Positions 25,641-34,612 of a stretch of 64,000 nt of DNA are shown here, in pieces. The notes under the pieces are model-generated. The model searched no databases and was not told the DNA's origin. It saw only the letters and a program-made list of their open reading frames with translations. A program made the position numbers and the translations under genes. How positions within the stretch are numbered: position 1 is the first letter of the stretch; the number at the start of each line of letters is the position of its first letter. The DNA comes from JTS-RE37 sp041743975 (GTDB lineage Bacteria > Bacteroidota > Bacteroidia > Flavobacteriales > Flavobacteriaceae): positions 54,074 to 118,073 of the forward strand of contig JBGTLT010000172.1 of the NCBI GenBank assembly GCA_041743975.1. The letters are read 5' to 3'.

Positions 25641-26426
25641 TCATTTGGCCGTCCAGCCGCCGTCCACAGTCAGCATGGACCCTACCATATAACTTCCCGC
25701 ATCGCTTGCGAGGAAGATCGCGGCCCCTTGTATTTCCCGCAATTCTCCCCACCTGGCAAGTGCGGTAGCCCCCACGATAAAGTTTTTGGCTTCCGGGGTA
25801 TCCGCTATGGGTATATTCATCTCAGTAAGGAAGGGGCCAGGGCAAATGGCATTTACATTGATATTGAAAGGTGCCAGTTCCAGCCCCAGGGCACGGGTCA
25901 TCTGTACGACCGCCCCTTTGCTGGAGGCATAGGGTGTTCGGTTGGCCAGTCCAACAAGCCCCAATGTACTGGCCATATTGATGATGCGGCCCCCGCCTTT
26001 TTCCTTCATGTGCGGGGTAACAGCCCGGGAGGCATTCCAGGTCCCCGTAACATTCACTTCCATCACTTTGCTGAAATCATCCGGGTTCAATTCGTCTATT
26101 GCCCCCCGTATATTGATCCCTGCGCTGTTGATGAGGATATCAACCCCGCCGAAGTCCCGTATCATTCTGGCAACTATGGCATCCATTTCCTTTGCATCGG
26201 TAACATCTGCACCATAGGAAACAGCCTTTATGTTATAATCCGACCGTAATTTGTCCGCTGCTGTTTCACCTTCCTTGACATTTCGGTTAACGAGCGCGAT
26301 ACTGGCGCCACATGATGCGAGCCCGGCTGCCATGGCAAATCCCAGGCCTTTTGAACCCCCCGTGACAAGGGCATTCTTTCCGGTCATTTCAAATTGTTTA
26401 ATACCTGGTAAAGCTGTTGGGATCAT
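25641..26426 (-). CDS. SDR oxidoreductase (glucose/gluconate dehydrogenase-like)
   Basis: A 261-residue classical SDR with TGGSKGLG, NSAG, catalytic YASSK and the C-terminal GSMLTVDGGW. Similar proteins oxidise gluconate or other aldonates, or sugars. Its precise substrate is unknown. A first 13 residues before MTGKNAL may not belong to the protein, because the family usually starts near there. It is the last of three genes in a minus-strand group (SDR, TIM barrel, SDR) embedded in the fucose region; it may act on fucose-pathway intermediates or on a related sugar such as D-arabinose. Confidence 0.82.
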   Translation of the reverse strand: MIPTALPGIKQFEMTGKNALVTGGSKGLGFAMAAGLASCGASIALVNRNVKEGETAADKLRSDYNIKAVSYGADVTDAKEMDAIVARMIRDFGGVDILINSAGINIRGAIDELNPDDFSKVMEVNVTGTWNASRAVTPHMKEKGGGRIINMASTLGLVGLANRTPYASSKGAVVQMTRALGLELAPFNINVNAICPGPFLTEMNIPIADTPEAKNFIVGATALARWGELREIQGAAIFLASDAGSYMVGSMLTVDGGWTAK

Positions 26427-26446
26427 AATTATGGCTGGTTACTGAA

Positions 26447-27514
26447 TTAGTGAAAGCCCAGATGGGATTGGGCATATTTCAAAGAGGTGCTGTTATTGTC
26501 AATTTCCATGGCCAATTGTGCATCTGTATTCAGCACAGAAACAATAGGCAGGGGTGTTTTTACTTTTTGATTCCTGATCTTGTACAGAAATACCGCCAGT
26601 TCACTGGCTGAGATGTTGTCGAATGTGGCCCAGTATTTTTTGGTAAGACAGGGGATTTTAAGGGGGTCCCGTGTGATCATCTCAAGGTTAAACCGGATTT
26701 CCGGGTTATGTTTTTTCATGATGCGCACCATCCCTTCAATGTCCAGGTACCCCTCGCCAAGGTTTACCTCAGAGAGGAGGAACCCGTCTTCATACTCCAC
26801 TACTCCCATGTCCTTGAGGTGTACGGAATAGGCATAGGGTGCCAGTGCCTCCACAACTTCCATCGGGTCTTCCAAAAGGGAAATGTTATTTCCGGTATCC
26901 AGGGTAACCCCGATCCATTCGCTTTCGAATTTTTTGAGTATCTCCACCATTTCCGCAGCACGCCAGTCCTTGTGGTTTTCCACAGCCAGTTTTATCGCAT
27001 ACTTTTTCATCAACGGTTCCGCAATCTGCAGGGAGGATATAGCTCCTTCCTTAAATTCCCGGAAGGCTTCCCTGGAATCAAAATTTTCGTACCGCCGTCC
27101 GGAAAGGCATGCTGTACGGATCACATCAATTCCCGCCAGTTGGGCGGCTTTCAGATCTTCCTCAAATCGTGCCGTCTCCTGAACATCCCCGGGTAATCTT
27201 ATCTGCCCTTCCAGAAATACACCAAGCACTTCAGCGCGGGCCCGCAATTTTTTCGCCGTTGCGGCATCCCAGTTCCTGATACCTACTTGTATCCCGCCAA
27301 AACCCGAGGAGGCACAATGTTCCAACATCTCCATGGCATTTGTAAAGGGAGGATAAGCGTCGCTTTCCAGTTTCCCGTACCATCGCATCCAATAGGATGC
27401 CTCAGCAACCCCGAACCGGGTTTCTTCCGGGAAAGTGGAATAGGCAGGAATGTGTGGCATTACCATGGCAAGCGCCCCAATTGAAGAATTTTGAATGAAA
27501 GTTCTGCGATCCAT
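26447..27514 (-). CDS. Exported sugar phosphate isomerase/epimerase-like TIM-barrel protein
   Basis: The N-terminus MDRRTFIQNSSIGALAM looks like a Tat-type export signal. The remainder is an AP-endonuclease-2/xylose-isomerase-like barrel: IKLAVENHKDW and VTLDTGNNISLLEDP carry the expected metal-binding Glu and Asp, and VHLKDMGV the His. Exported members of this family in Bacteroidota occur with Gfo/Idh and DUF1080 proteins, where some act as hydratases or epimerases of keto-sugars. The exact activity is not known. It sits between two SDR genes on the same strand, 20 bases before one and 93 after the other. Confidence 0.8.
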   Translation of the reverse strand: MDRRTFIQNSSIGALAMVMPHIPAYSTFPEETRFGVAEASYWMRWYGKLESDAYPPFTNAMEMLEHCASSGFGGIQVGIRNWDAATAKKLRARAEVLGVFLEGQIRLPGDVQETARFEEDLKAAQLAGIDVIRTACLSGRRYENFDSREAFREFKEGAISSLQIAEPLMKKYAIKLAVENHKDWRAAEMVEILKKFESEWIGVTLDTGNNISLLEDPMEVVEALAPYAYSVHLKDMGVVEYEDGFLLSEVNLGEGYLDIEGMVRIMKKHNPEIRFNLEMITRDPLKIPCLTKKYWATFDNISASELAVFLYKIRNQKVKTPLPIVSVLNTDAQLAMEIDNNSTSLKYAQSHLGFH

Positions 27515-27607
27515 ACGAATTTAACTCTTGATTATTCGGGCAGACAACCCTCTAATTTAAGGAATTCCCCCAAAAAGGCCCCGCCAATCAGGGAATAGTT
27601 TATTTTA

Positions 27608-28354
27608 TCAATACAGTGCCCGTCCCCCGCTCAGATCATAGGTAAATCCGGTAGTAAATGTATTCTGATCAGAGATAATGAAGCTCGCCATTTCCACAAA
27701 CTCCTCCAGCGTGCCACAGCGTTTCATGGGTATTTTATCAGTCATGTATTTAACCTGTTCCGGCGGTTGCCCATCCAGAATAGCTGTCCGGATAACGGCC
27801 GGGGCAATGGCATTCACCAAAACACCGGTTTCCGCATATTCCTTCCCCTGTACTTTGGTCATGCCAATAACTGCTGCTTTGGAGGCAGAATAGGCTACCA
27901 TTCCGGCATTGCCATCCTTTCCTGAAATGGAGGCAATGTGCAGTACCCGCCCATATTTTTTTTCAAGCATATAGGGCACCACTGCTTTGAACATATTAAA
28001 AGAGCCCAGCACATTCACTGCCAGTACCTTTTCAAAATCCGATCCTTCAACTTCGTGGCTTTTAATCCCGGTCCTCCCAACGATACCCGCACAGTTTACA
28101 AGGATATCAATCTTCCCTGCCTGCCCGTAATAGGAGTCAACCATCTTTTTGACATCTTCAAAACGGACAACGTCAACCCCATAGGTATAGGCCTGCCCGG
28201 GATAATGCTCCACCATACTTTTGAATTGATCCGCATCCTGATCTACCAGGGCAACTTTAGCACCCAGGGAAAGCAGGCGCTCTGCCAGGGCATTGCCAAG
28301 GCCGTTGGCCGCTCCTGTAATTACAGCCGATTTATTTTCCCATTGGGTTCCCAT
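27608..28354 (-). CDS. SDR oxidoreductase
   Basis: A 248-residue SDR with TGAANGLG, NCAGIVG, catalytic YSASK and the end TGFTYDLSGGRALY. The final motif and NAIAPAVIRTAILDG resemble dehydrogenases for 2-keto-3-deoxy acids or L-rhamnose/L-fucose derivatives, so it could be an alternative 2-keto-3-deoxy-L-fuconate or related dehydrogenase. It is the first gene of the minus-strand trio and diverges from the dehydratase gene over a 365-base intergenic region. Confidence 0.82.
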   Translation of the reverse strand: MGTQWENKSAVITGAANGLGNALAERLLSLGAKVALVDQDADQFKSMVEHYPGQAYTYGVDVVRFEDVKKMVDSYYGQAGKIDILVNCAGIVGRTGIKSHEVEGSDFEKVLAVNVLGSFNMFKAVVPYMLEKKYGRVLHIASISGKDGNAGMVAYSASKAAVIGMTKVQGKEYAETGVLVNAIAPAVIRTAILDGQPPEQVKYMTDKIPMKRCGTLEEFVEMASFIISDQNTFTTGFTYDLSGGRALY

Positions 28355-28719
28355 ATTCTGTATTATTAAGATTGCTATTCCTTAAGTTGCTGCTTTTTGA
28401 ATCGGCAACGAATCTTAAAAGTAACAAAAAGATCGTCACCCTGTATGACAGGTTGATTTCATCCTCACAACCATCATGTATATACCATTATATCAGTTCT
28501 GATACGAAATCCAAAGCACACCTAACGACATTATCAGTCCTTCATGACTGCTATTGGCCGGGATATGCTGCCGTAAGGTACCGGGCCATGGCAACAACTC
28601 ATAAAGTAAGAACGCGCAATTTTGATAAATGGCCTAAAGATGATACCTTGAGATTACCCTTGTAACAATCAAAAGGAATTATATAGTACATTTAAGAAAT
28701 CGTTCAACTATACTGTATC
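28355..28719. other. Divergent intergenic region between an SDR gene and the dehydratase gene
   Basis: A 365-base gap that should hold the promoters of two opposite operons. It is AT-rich near both gene starts. I see no exact TAnnTTTG element or strong dyad. A 97-codon open frame in it has no protein-like character and is not called. Confidence 0.5.
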
Positions 28720-30450
28720 GTGGAGAAAAAAAACAAGAAAAGATTAAGGAGTGAGGATTGGTTTAATCCCCACGATGAAAAATCGGGGTTTATACACCGT
28801 TCATGGCTTCGGAACCAAGGGTATCCTGATGATTATTTCCGGGGAAGGCCGGTGATTGGCATCTGTAATACATGGTCCGAACTGACCCCGTGTAACGGTC
28901 ATTTGCGGGAATTTGCCGAATTCGTAAAACGGGGGGTGCTCGAAGCGGGCGGCGTACCCTTCGAATTTCCGGTTACCAGCACTGGGGAAACGATTATGAG
29001 GCCAACCGCCATGCTTTTTCGCAACCTCGCCAGCATGGATACCGAAGAAAGTATCCGTGCCAATCCCCTGGATGGGGTGGTGTTGTTGACGGGGTGTGAT
29101 AAAACCACCCCCTCCACCGTAATGGGCGCATGCAGCGTGGATCTTCCTACCATTGTTGTACCCGGAGGACCCATGCTCAATGGCAAATACAAAGGAGAGC
29201 GCATCGGTTCGGGAACGTTTGTCTGGACGCTTAAGGATAAAATAAAGAATGAAGGCTTTACGCCTGCAGACCAGGTTGAAGCTGAAATCTGCTCGGCCCG
29301 GAGTGCCGGCCATTGTATGACGATGGGCACTGCATCCACCATGGCATGTATGGTGGAATCACTGGGATTGACTCTGCCGGGGGCTGCTGCGATCCCAGCA
29401 GTGGATTCCCGTAAAAAAGCCCTGGCCCAAATGTCTGGAAGACGTATTGTTGAGATGGTCCGGGAGGATCTGAAAATCTCCAAAATACTTACCCGTGAGG
29501 CATTTGAAAATGCCATTGTGCTCAATGCCGCAGTGGGGGGGTCCACCAATTTTATCATCCATTTACAAGCCATAGCCGGAAGGATCGGGATACCGCTGAA
29601 CCTTAAGGATTTTGATACGCTTGGCAGCCATATTCCGCTGCTTGTGAACCTCATGCCCTCAGGTAAGTTCCTCATGGAAGATTTTTTTGATGCCGGAGGC
29701 CTGCCCGTAGTGATCAACGAAATGCGATCTCATCTGCACAATGACGCCATCACTGTTAATGGCAAACCCATTGGCGAGAATAACAAGAAGGCTGAATGTT
29801 ATAACCCGGAAGTCATTGCGCCCCTTGCCCAACCCTTCCTGGAAGAGGCCGGGATTGCAGTGCTATACGGAAACCTCTGTGAAGACGGAGCCGTCATCAA
29901 ACCTTCTGCTGCCACCGCAACGCTGATGTCGCACAGGGGAAAGGCCGTAGTATTTGAAACAATCGAGGAATTTTTGCAATCCGTGGATGACCCTGACCTG
30001 GATATCGACGAAAACAGTGTAATGGTACTGAAAGGGGTAGGGCCGGTAGGATATCCGGGGATGGCCGAGGTAGGCAATATGGACCTGCCCGAAAAACTTC
30101 TTAAAAAAGGGATCAGGGATATGGTCCGTATATCGGATGGAAGGATGAGTGGAACAGCATTCGGCACCGTGGTCCTGCATGTCTCCCCGGAATCCTCTGT
30201 CGGGGGAGCCCTGGGCCTCGTGCAGTCCGGTGACTATATTATACTCGATGTGCCCAACCGCACCCTTCACCTCGAAGTGGAGGAGGCTGAATTGCAGAAA
30301 AGAAGGGCTGCCTGGACACCGCCCGAACCGCTCATGGAGCGGGGATATGTTAGTTTATATACCCGGACGGTGCAACAGGCACACCTGGGTGCGGATCTCG
30401 ATTTCCTCGTGGGAAAATCGGGGGCCAACGTCAGTCGCAATGCACACTAA
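28720..30450 (+). CDS. IlvD/Edd family sugar-acid dehydratase
   Basis: The 576-residue enzyme keeps the three [2Fe-2S] cysteines at 58 (TPCNG), 126 (TGCDKTT) and 199 (SAGHCMTMG), with the same spacings as dihydroxyacid dehydratases. The insertions fit the aldonate-dehydratase branch (arabinonate, xylonate, galactonate types) rather than true IlvD. In this locus it is the best candidate for L-fuconate dehydratase, a step done by an enolase-superfamily enzyme in Xanthomonas. The start is GTG. It leads an operon with the GntP permease and the cytochrome lipoprotein. Confidence 0.85.
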   Translation: MEKKNKKRLRSEDWFNPHDEKSGFIHRSWLRNQGYPDDYFRGRPVIGICNTWSELTPCNGHLREFAEFVKRGVLEAGGVPFEFPVTSTGETIMRPTAMLFRNLASMDTEESIRANPLDGVVLLTGCDKTTPSTVMGACSVDLPTIVVPGGPMLNGKYKGERIGSGTFVWTLKDKIKNEGFTPADQVEAEICSARSAGHCMTMGTASTMACMVESLGLTLPGAAAIPAVDSRKKALAQMSGRRIVEMVREDLKISKILTREAFENAIVLNAAVGGSTNFIIHLQAIAGRIGIPLNLKDFDTLGSHIPLLVNLMPSGKFLMEDFFDAGGLPVVINEMRSHLHNDAITVNGKPIGENNKKAECYNPEVIAPLAQPFLEEAGIAVLYGNLCEDGAVIKPSAATATLMSHRGKAVVFETIEEFLQSVDDPDLDIDENSVMVLKGVGPVGYPGMAEVGNMDLPEKLLKKGIRDMVRISDGRMSGTAFGTVVLHVSPESSVGGALGLVQSGDYIILDVPNRTLHLEVEEAELQKRRAAWTPPEPLMERGYVSLYTRTVQQAHLGADLDFLVGKSGANVSRNAH

Positions 30451-30469
30451 CCATTAAACATACCAACCT

Positions 30470-31807
30470 ATGCTATCGATTATTTTACTCATAATCAGTG
30501 TCCTGCTGATCATTTTGCTTACGGTCAAATTGAAAGTACACCCTTTCCTGTCGCTTCTGGGTGCTGCCATATTCTTTGGCCTTTTTTCGGAAATGAGCCT
30601 GCAAACCCTGGTAGAGTCCATCAATGACGGGTTTGGTATAACGCTTGGTAAAATAGGGATCGTCATTGTGCTGGGGGTTATTATTGGCGCTTTCCTGGAG
30701 CAGACAGGCGGAGCCTTTAGACTGGCTGAAGTGGTTTTACGGATCATCGGAAAAAACCGGGTCCATGAAGCCATGGGTATTGTAGGATTCATCGTATCTA
30801 TCCCGGTATTTGCAGACAGTGGATTTATCATCCTGAACCCTTTAAACAAAAGCCTAACAAAGCGAGCCGGACTTTCCATCGTCGGCACTGCCACGGCACT
30901 GATACTGGGGCTTATGATCACGCATGTTCTGGTGCCACCTACGCCCGGGCCCATAGCTGCAGCTGGCATCATCGGGGCCGATGTGGGCCTGGTGATGCTG
31001 ATAGGTCTTATCATCGGAGGCATTTCCCTGGTACCTGCAATAATATATTGTAAAAAAATGGGGGCACGGCATTACATCGACCCCAATCCGGATATGTCTG
31101 AAGAACTGATACAGGAAAAATTAAAACAGGCACCGAGTGCCTTCAAATCTTTCCTCCCTATCCTTATCCCCATATTGTTGATCGTGGGCAAATCAGTTAT
31201 GGATTTTAACCTTACCGAGGCGGACTATGAGCGGGGATGGGTAAAATTCATTGGGTTTGTAGGATCCCCTGTCATAGCCCTTCTAATCGGAATGCTATTT
31301 GCCTTTTTATTGCCCAAAAAACTGGACAAGCATATACTCTCAACTACAGGCTGGGTGGGCAAAGCACTTACAGATGCTTCCAATATCATCCTGATTACAG
31401 GTGCAGGCGGTATATTCGGGACAATTTTGCAAAACAGTGGCATTGCCGCTACCCTGGCGGACACGCTGGCAACGGCGAACCTGGGAATCTGGCTCCCTTT
31501 CTTCCTTTGTGCGGCCATTAAAACTGCCCAGGGCTCATCAACTGTCGCCCTGATCACCACAGCTTCCATTATTGCACCCCTCCTGATTTCCATGGGATTC
31601 ACCACGGACATCGATAAAGCCCTGATCGTATCGGCTATAGGGGCTGGGGCAATGGTGGTATCCCACGCAAACGACAGCGGTTTCTGGATTCTTACACAAT
31701 TTTCAGGGATCGATGTAAAAACAGGATACCGGGTCTATACCCTGGGCACGTTTGTGGTGGGCACTATTGCGGCTTCTTTGGTGTTCATGGCCACATTCAT
31801 TTTTTAA
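30470..31807 (+). CDS. GntP family gluconate-type permease
   Basis: A 445-residue membrane protein with about 12 hydrophobic segments. LGGIVIVLGVIIGAFLEQTGGA-like segments, PVFADSGFIILNPLNKSLTK and GSSTVALITTASI are signatures of the gluconate/H+ symporter (GntP) family. It probably imports an aldonate such as L-fuconate, which the adjoining dehydratase would use. This would give the cell a second entry to the pathway for sugars oxidised outside the cytoplasm (inference). It is 19 bases after the dehydratase gene and two bases before the cytochrome gene. Confidence 0.88.
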   Translation: MLSIILLIISVLLIILLTVKLKVHPFLSLLGAAIFFGLFSEMSLQTLVESINDGFGITLGKIGIVIVLGVIIGAFLEQTGGAFRLAEVVLRIIGKNRVHEAMGIVGFIVSIPVFADSGFIILNPLNKSLTKRAGLSIVGTATALILGLMITHVLVPPTPGPIAAAGIIGADVGLVMLIGLIIGGISLVPAIIYCKKMGARHYIDPNPDMSEELIQEKLKQAPSAFKSFLPILIPILLIVGKSVMDFNLTEADYERGWVKFIGFVGSPVIALLIGMLFAFLLPKKLDKHILSTTGWVGKALTDASNIILITGAGGIFGTILQNSGIAATLADTLATANLGIWLPFFLCAAIKTAQGSSTVALITTASIIAPLLISMGFTTDIDKALIVSAIGAGAMVVSHANDSGFWILTQFSGIDVKTGYRVYTLGTFVVGTIAASLVFMATFIF

Positions 31808-31809
31808 TC

Positions 31810-34401
31810 ATGAAGGGATGCGTTGCTGAAAATACAAAACTCTTCCCGTTCAACATTATATTTTTTAGTGCCTCAGCCCCGGGATTTCCGTTGTGGATAT
31901 CCATCCTTATCGCCCTTGTTTTTATCCCGTTAGGCAGTTGTGAAAAACAACCATCGCCACCCTTGTCGCCGGAGGAAGCCCTTAATTCTTTTGTATTTGC
32001 GGATGGAGAGCTGGAAATAGAATTGGTAGCATCAGAGCCGCTGATCCGGGATCCTGTGGCGATCCGGTTCGACGAAGGCGGGAGGCTATGGGTGGTGGAG
32101 ATGCTGGGATTTATGGCCGATATTGAAGGCAGCGGGGAGCTTGACCCTACCGGCAGGGTTTCCGTGCTGTTTGATGACGATCAGGACGGGCGCATGGACC
32201 GGAGTGTGGTTTTTATGGACAGCCTTGTCCTTCCGCGGGCTATTGCCATCGTCAAAGGGGGAGCCCTCATCGCTGAAAATATCCCGCTCTGGTTTGCCGG
32301 TGATATGGACGGGGACTTTAAGGCAGATAGCAAAATATTGATCGATTCCACCTATGGCGGCCTTGGTATGCCGGAACATTCTGCAAACGGGCTGTGGAGG
32401 GGAATGGATAACTGGCTGTATAATGCGAAATCAAAATACCGGTACAAGACCATCGACGGGAAATGGGTTAAGGAGGAAACGGAATTCAGGGGGCAATGGG
32501 GCATTGCGCACGACAATATGGGCCGTTTATTCTACAACTACAACTGGTCCCAGTTACATGCAGACCTGGTCCCACCCAATTCCTTACAAAACAATAAACA
32601 CCATACCCCTTCCAGCGGAACGGACCACGGATTAACGCTGGAACGCAAAATATTCCCAGTCCGCAGCAATACGGCGGTGAATCGGGGCTATATCCCCGGA
32701 ACCCTGGATGATCAGGGCAGGCTGCTTGAATTTGCTTCTGCCTGTGGCCCGCTCATCTATCGGGGCGATGCACTCCCCTCAGCCTATTCCGGGGATGCTT
32801 TTATATGTGAACCAACCGCAAATTTAATACGGCAAAATAATGTCCTGGCCGAAGGGTTTATGCTAAGGGCCGAAGGGGTTTATGCAGACCAGGAATTCCT
32901 TGCCTCGAACGATGAGCGATTTCGCCCTGTTTCATTGGCATCCGGGCCCGATGGTGCGTTGTATGTCGTGGATATGTATAAAGGAATTATCCAGCATGGA
33001 CCTTACATGACTCCCTATTTAAAGGAAGTTAGCCTCGAACGTATGCTGGATAAGCCCATCCATATGGGTCGTATCTGGCGGATAAAAACCAAAGGTAGAT
33101 CCAGGCCGGCAATTCCCGACCTGGAAAAAGCGAGTACAATGGAAGTGATAAATTTACTGGGACATCCCAATGGGTGGACACGTGACATGGCGCAGCGGCT
33201 ATTGGTTGACCGGGAAGAACCGGCCAGCATCCCGGTACTAAGAGACCAGTTGGTCGAAGGTAATCCACTCGCGCGACTTCATGCTCTTTGGACACTGGAG
33301 GGATTGGGATATACAGAACCAGGAGCCTATCTGGCAGCCCTGAATGATAACGTCCCTGCTGTTTCGCAGGCCGCCATACGCAGGTTGATGGTATTGAGCC
33401 GGGAACATAGTGAAGTCCGAAAGGAATTGGAGGAGTTTGTGCATACAACATATGATACCGCGTATCCCCTGGTACAAATGCAATTGGTTTTAGCCGGGAA
33501 GGAACTCAGTGAGGATACAGCAATATGGATAGCTGAGAAATTCCTCAATAAATATGGGCAATTACCAGTAGCACGGGATGTGGTACTCAGCAGCCTTGGG
33601 GACAGGGAAGCAACCCTTTTGACAAGGCTGCTATCGCAACCTGGCTGGCGCAAATATGATCAAAACCGTGAGATAATCCTGGAAATGCTGGCCTCCGCAA
33701 TTGTAAACAAAGGTTCCTCAGATGAGGTACTGGAGCTTTTTGCGCAGTTGGAGCACGTTCAGGACAGTACCAGCAAATGGATCAATGCGGCCCTTGCCAA
33801 TGGAATGCTTATTGCTAATCCTTCAAAGGATGGCTCGCCCCTGATTCTTGATAGCATACCTTCACTTTTTAATAAGGATAACAGCAGTGCCCCGGGGGAA
33901 CAGGCTTTGGTATCTTCCCTCAGGGATCGCTTTACCTGGCCGGGGAAACCGGAAACTGCCCCGGTTCAACATAAGAATACGGTTAAAACGGACCCAAAAA
34001 TATTGTCAGCCGGGCGCCAGAAGTTCCTGAATCTCTGTGCGAGTTGCCATGGGACTCAGGGGGAAGGAATGCCTCGGTTTGCTCCCCCTTTGCAACACTC
34101 GGAATGGGTTACCGGGGAAGACCATAAATTGGCTATGGTGTTATTGCATGGAATGGAAGGGCCAATACGTGTGAACGGCAAAAATTACGGGATCCCGGAT
34201 ATTTTACCCGAAATGCCCTCGTTTTCAACCTTGCAGAATGAAGATATTGCGGCTATTGCAACCTACATCCGGAATTCCTGGGGGAATGCCGCAGGGGAGG
34301 TATCCCCGGGCAGGGTTGGGCAGATCCGTTTCCGTACCCAGGGAAAGATAACGCCATGGACCCAGGCGGAACTGGATACGGTAACTTTCAGGGCCAACTA
34401 G
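31810..34401 (+). CDS. Lipoprotein with PVC-type beta-propeller, HEAT-like repeats and cytochrome c domain
   Basis: A membrane segment ending in lipobox PLGSC anchors an 863-residue exported protein. A propeller related to glucose/sorbosone dehydrogenases (about 65-420; WVVEMLGFM, DGALYVVDMYKGIIQH) is followed by helical repeats (about 430-660) and a C-terminal cytochrome c with haem site CASCH at 743-747 and a distal Met region MPSFSTL. Such proteins are frequent in Planctomycetes and marine Bacteroidota, with no settled role. It may take electrons from periplasmic sugar oxidation. Last gene of the dehydratase operon. Confidence 0.85.
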   Translation: MKGCVAENTKLFPFNIIFFSASAPGFPLWISILIALVFIPLGSCEKQPSPPLSPEEALNSFVFADGELEIELVASEPLIRDPVAIRFDEGGRLWVVEMLGFMADIEGSGELDPTGRVSVLFDDDQDGRMDRSVVFMDSLVLPRAIAIVKGGALIAENIPLWFAGDMDGDFKADSKILIDSTYGGLGMPEHSANGLWRGMDNWLYNAKSKYRYKTIDGKWVKEETEFRGQWGIAHDNMGRLFYNYNWSQLHADLVPPNSLQNNKHHTPSSGTDHGLTLERKIFPVRSNTAVNRGYIPGTLDDQGRLLEFASACGPLIYRGDALPSAYSGDAFICEPTANLIRQNNVLAEGFMLRAEGVYADQEFLASNDERFRPVSLASGPDGALYVVDMYKGIIQHGPYMTPYLKEVSLERMLDKPIHMGRIWRIKTKGRSRPAIPDLEKASTMEVINLLGHPNGWTRDMAQRLLVDREEPASIPVLRDQLVEGNPLARLHALWTLEGLGYTEPGAYLAALNDNVPAVSQAAIRRLMVLSREHSEVRKELEEFVHTTYDTAYPLVQMQLVLAGKELSEDTAIWIAEKFLNKYGQLPVARDVVLSSLGDREATLLTRLLSQPGWRKYDQNREIILEMLASAIVNKGSSDEVLELFAQLEHVQDSTSKWINAALANGMLIANPSKDGSPLILDSIPSLFNKDNSSAPGEQALVSSLRDRFTWPGKPETAPVQHKNTVKTDPKILSAGRQKFLNLCASCHGTQGEGMPRFAPPLQHSEWVTGEDHKLAMVLLHGMEGPIRVNGKNYGIPDILPEMPSFSTLQNEDIAAIATYIRNSWGNAAGEVSPGRVGQIRFRTQGKITPWTQAELDTVTFRAN

Positions 34402-34612
34402 GACCCAATGTAAAATTTCATCCGAATTATGCGGTATTCCGATATGTAGACTGCCTGGTATCCAAGGCAACCGTAGGGTAGGCTGCTAATAGGTTATTCT
34501 GCTTGTTTTAGGCAGGGATGTTAAAAATATTTTTTATATTCGGTAACGTTCACCTTGCTGACCTCTATCGTTTAATCCTAAATCCTATTTAAGGACTATC
34601 CAGTTTACTTCT

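Noticed and set aside
25728..26249. 173-codon frame opposite the SDR gene
   Set aside because: Shadow of the real SDR on the other strand; no recognisable domain.
28372..28665. 97-codon open frame in the divergent gap before the dehydratase gene
   Set aside because: Composition is not protein-like, no RBS or promoter fits, and the gap is needed for two promoters.
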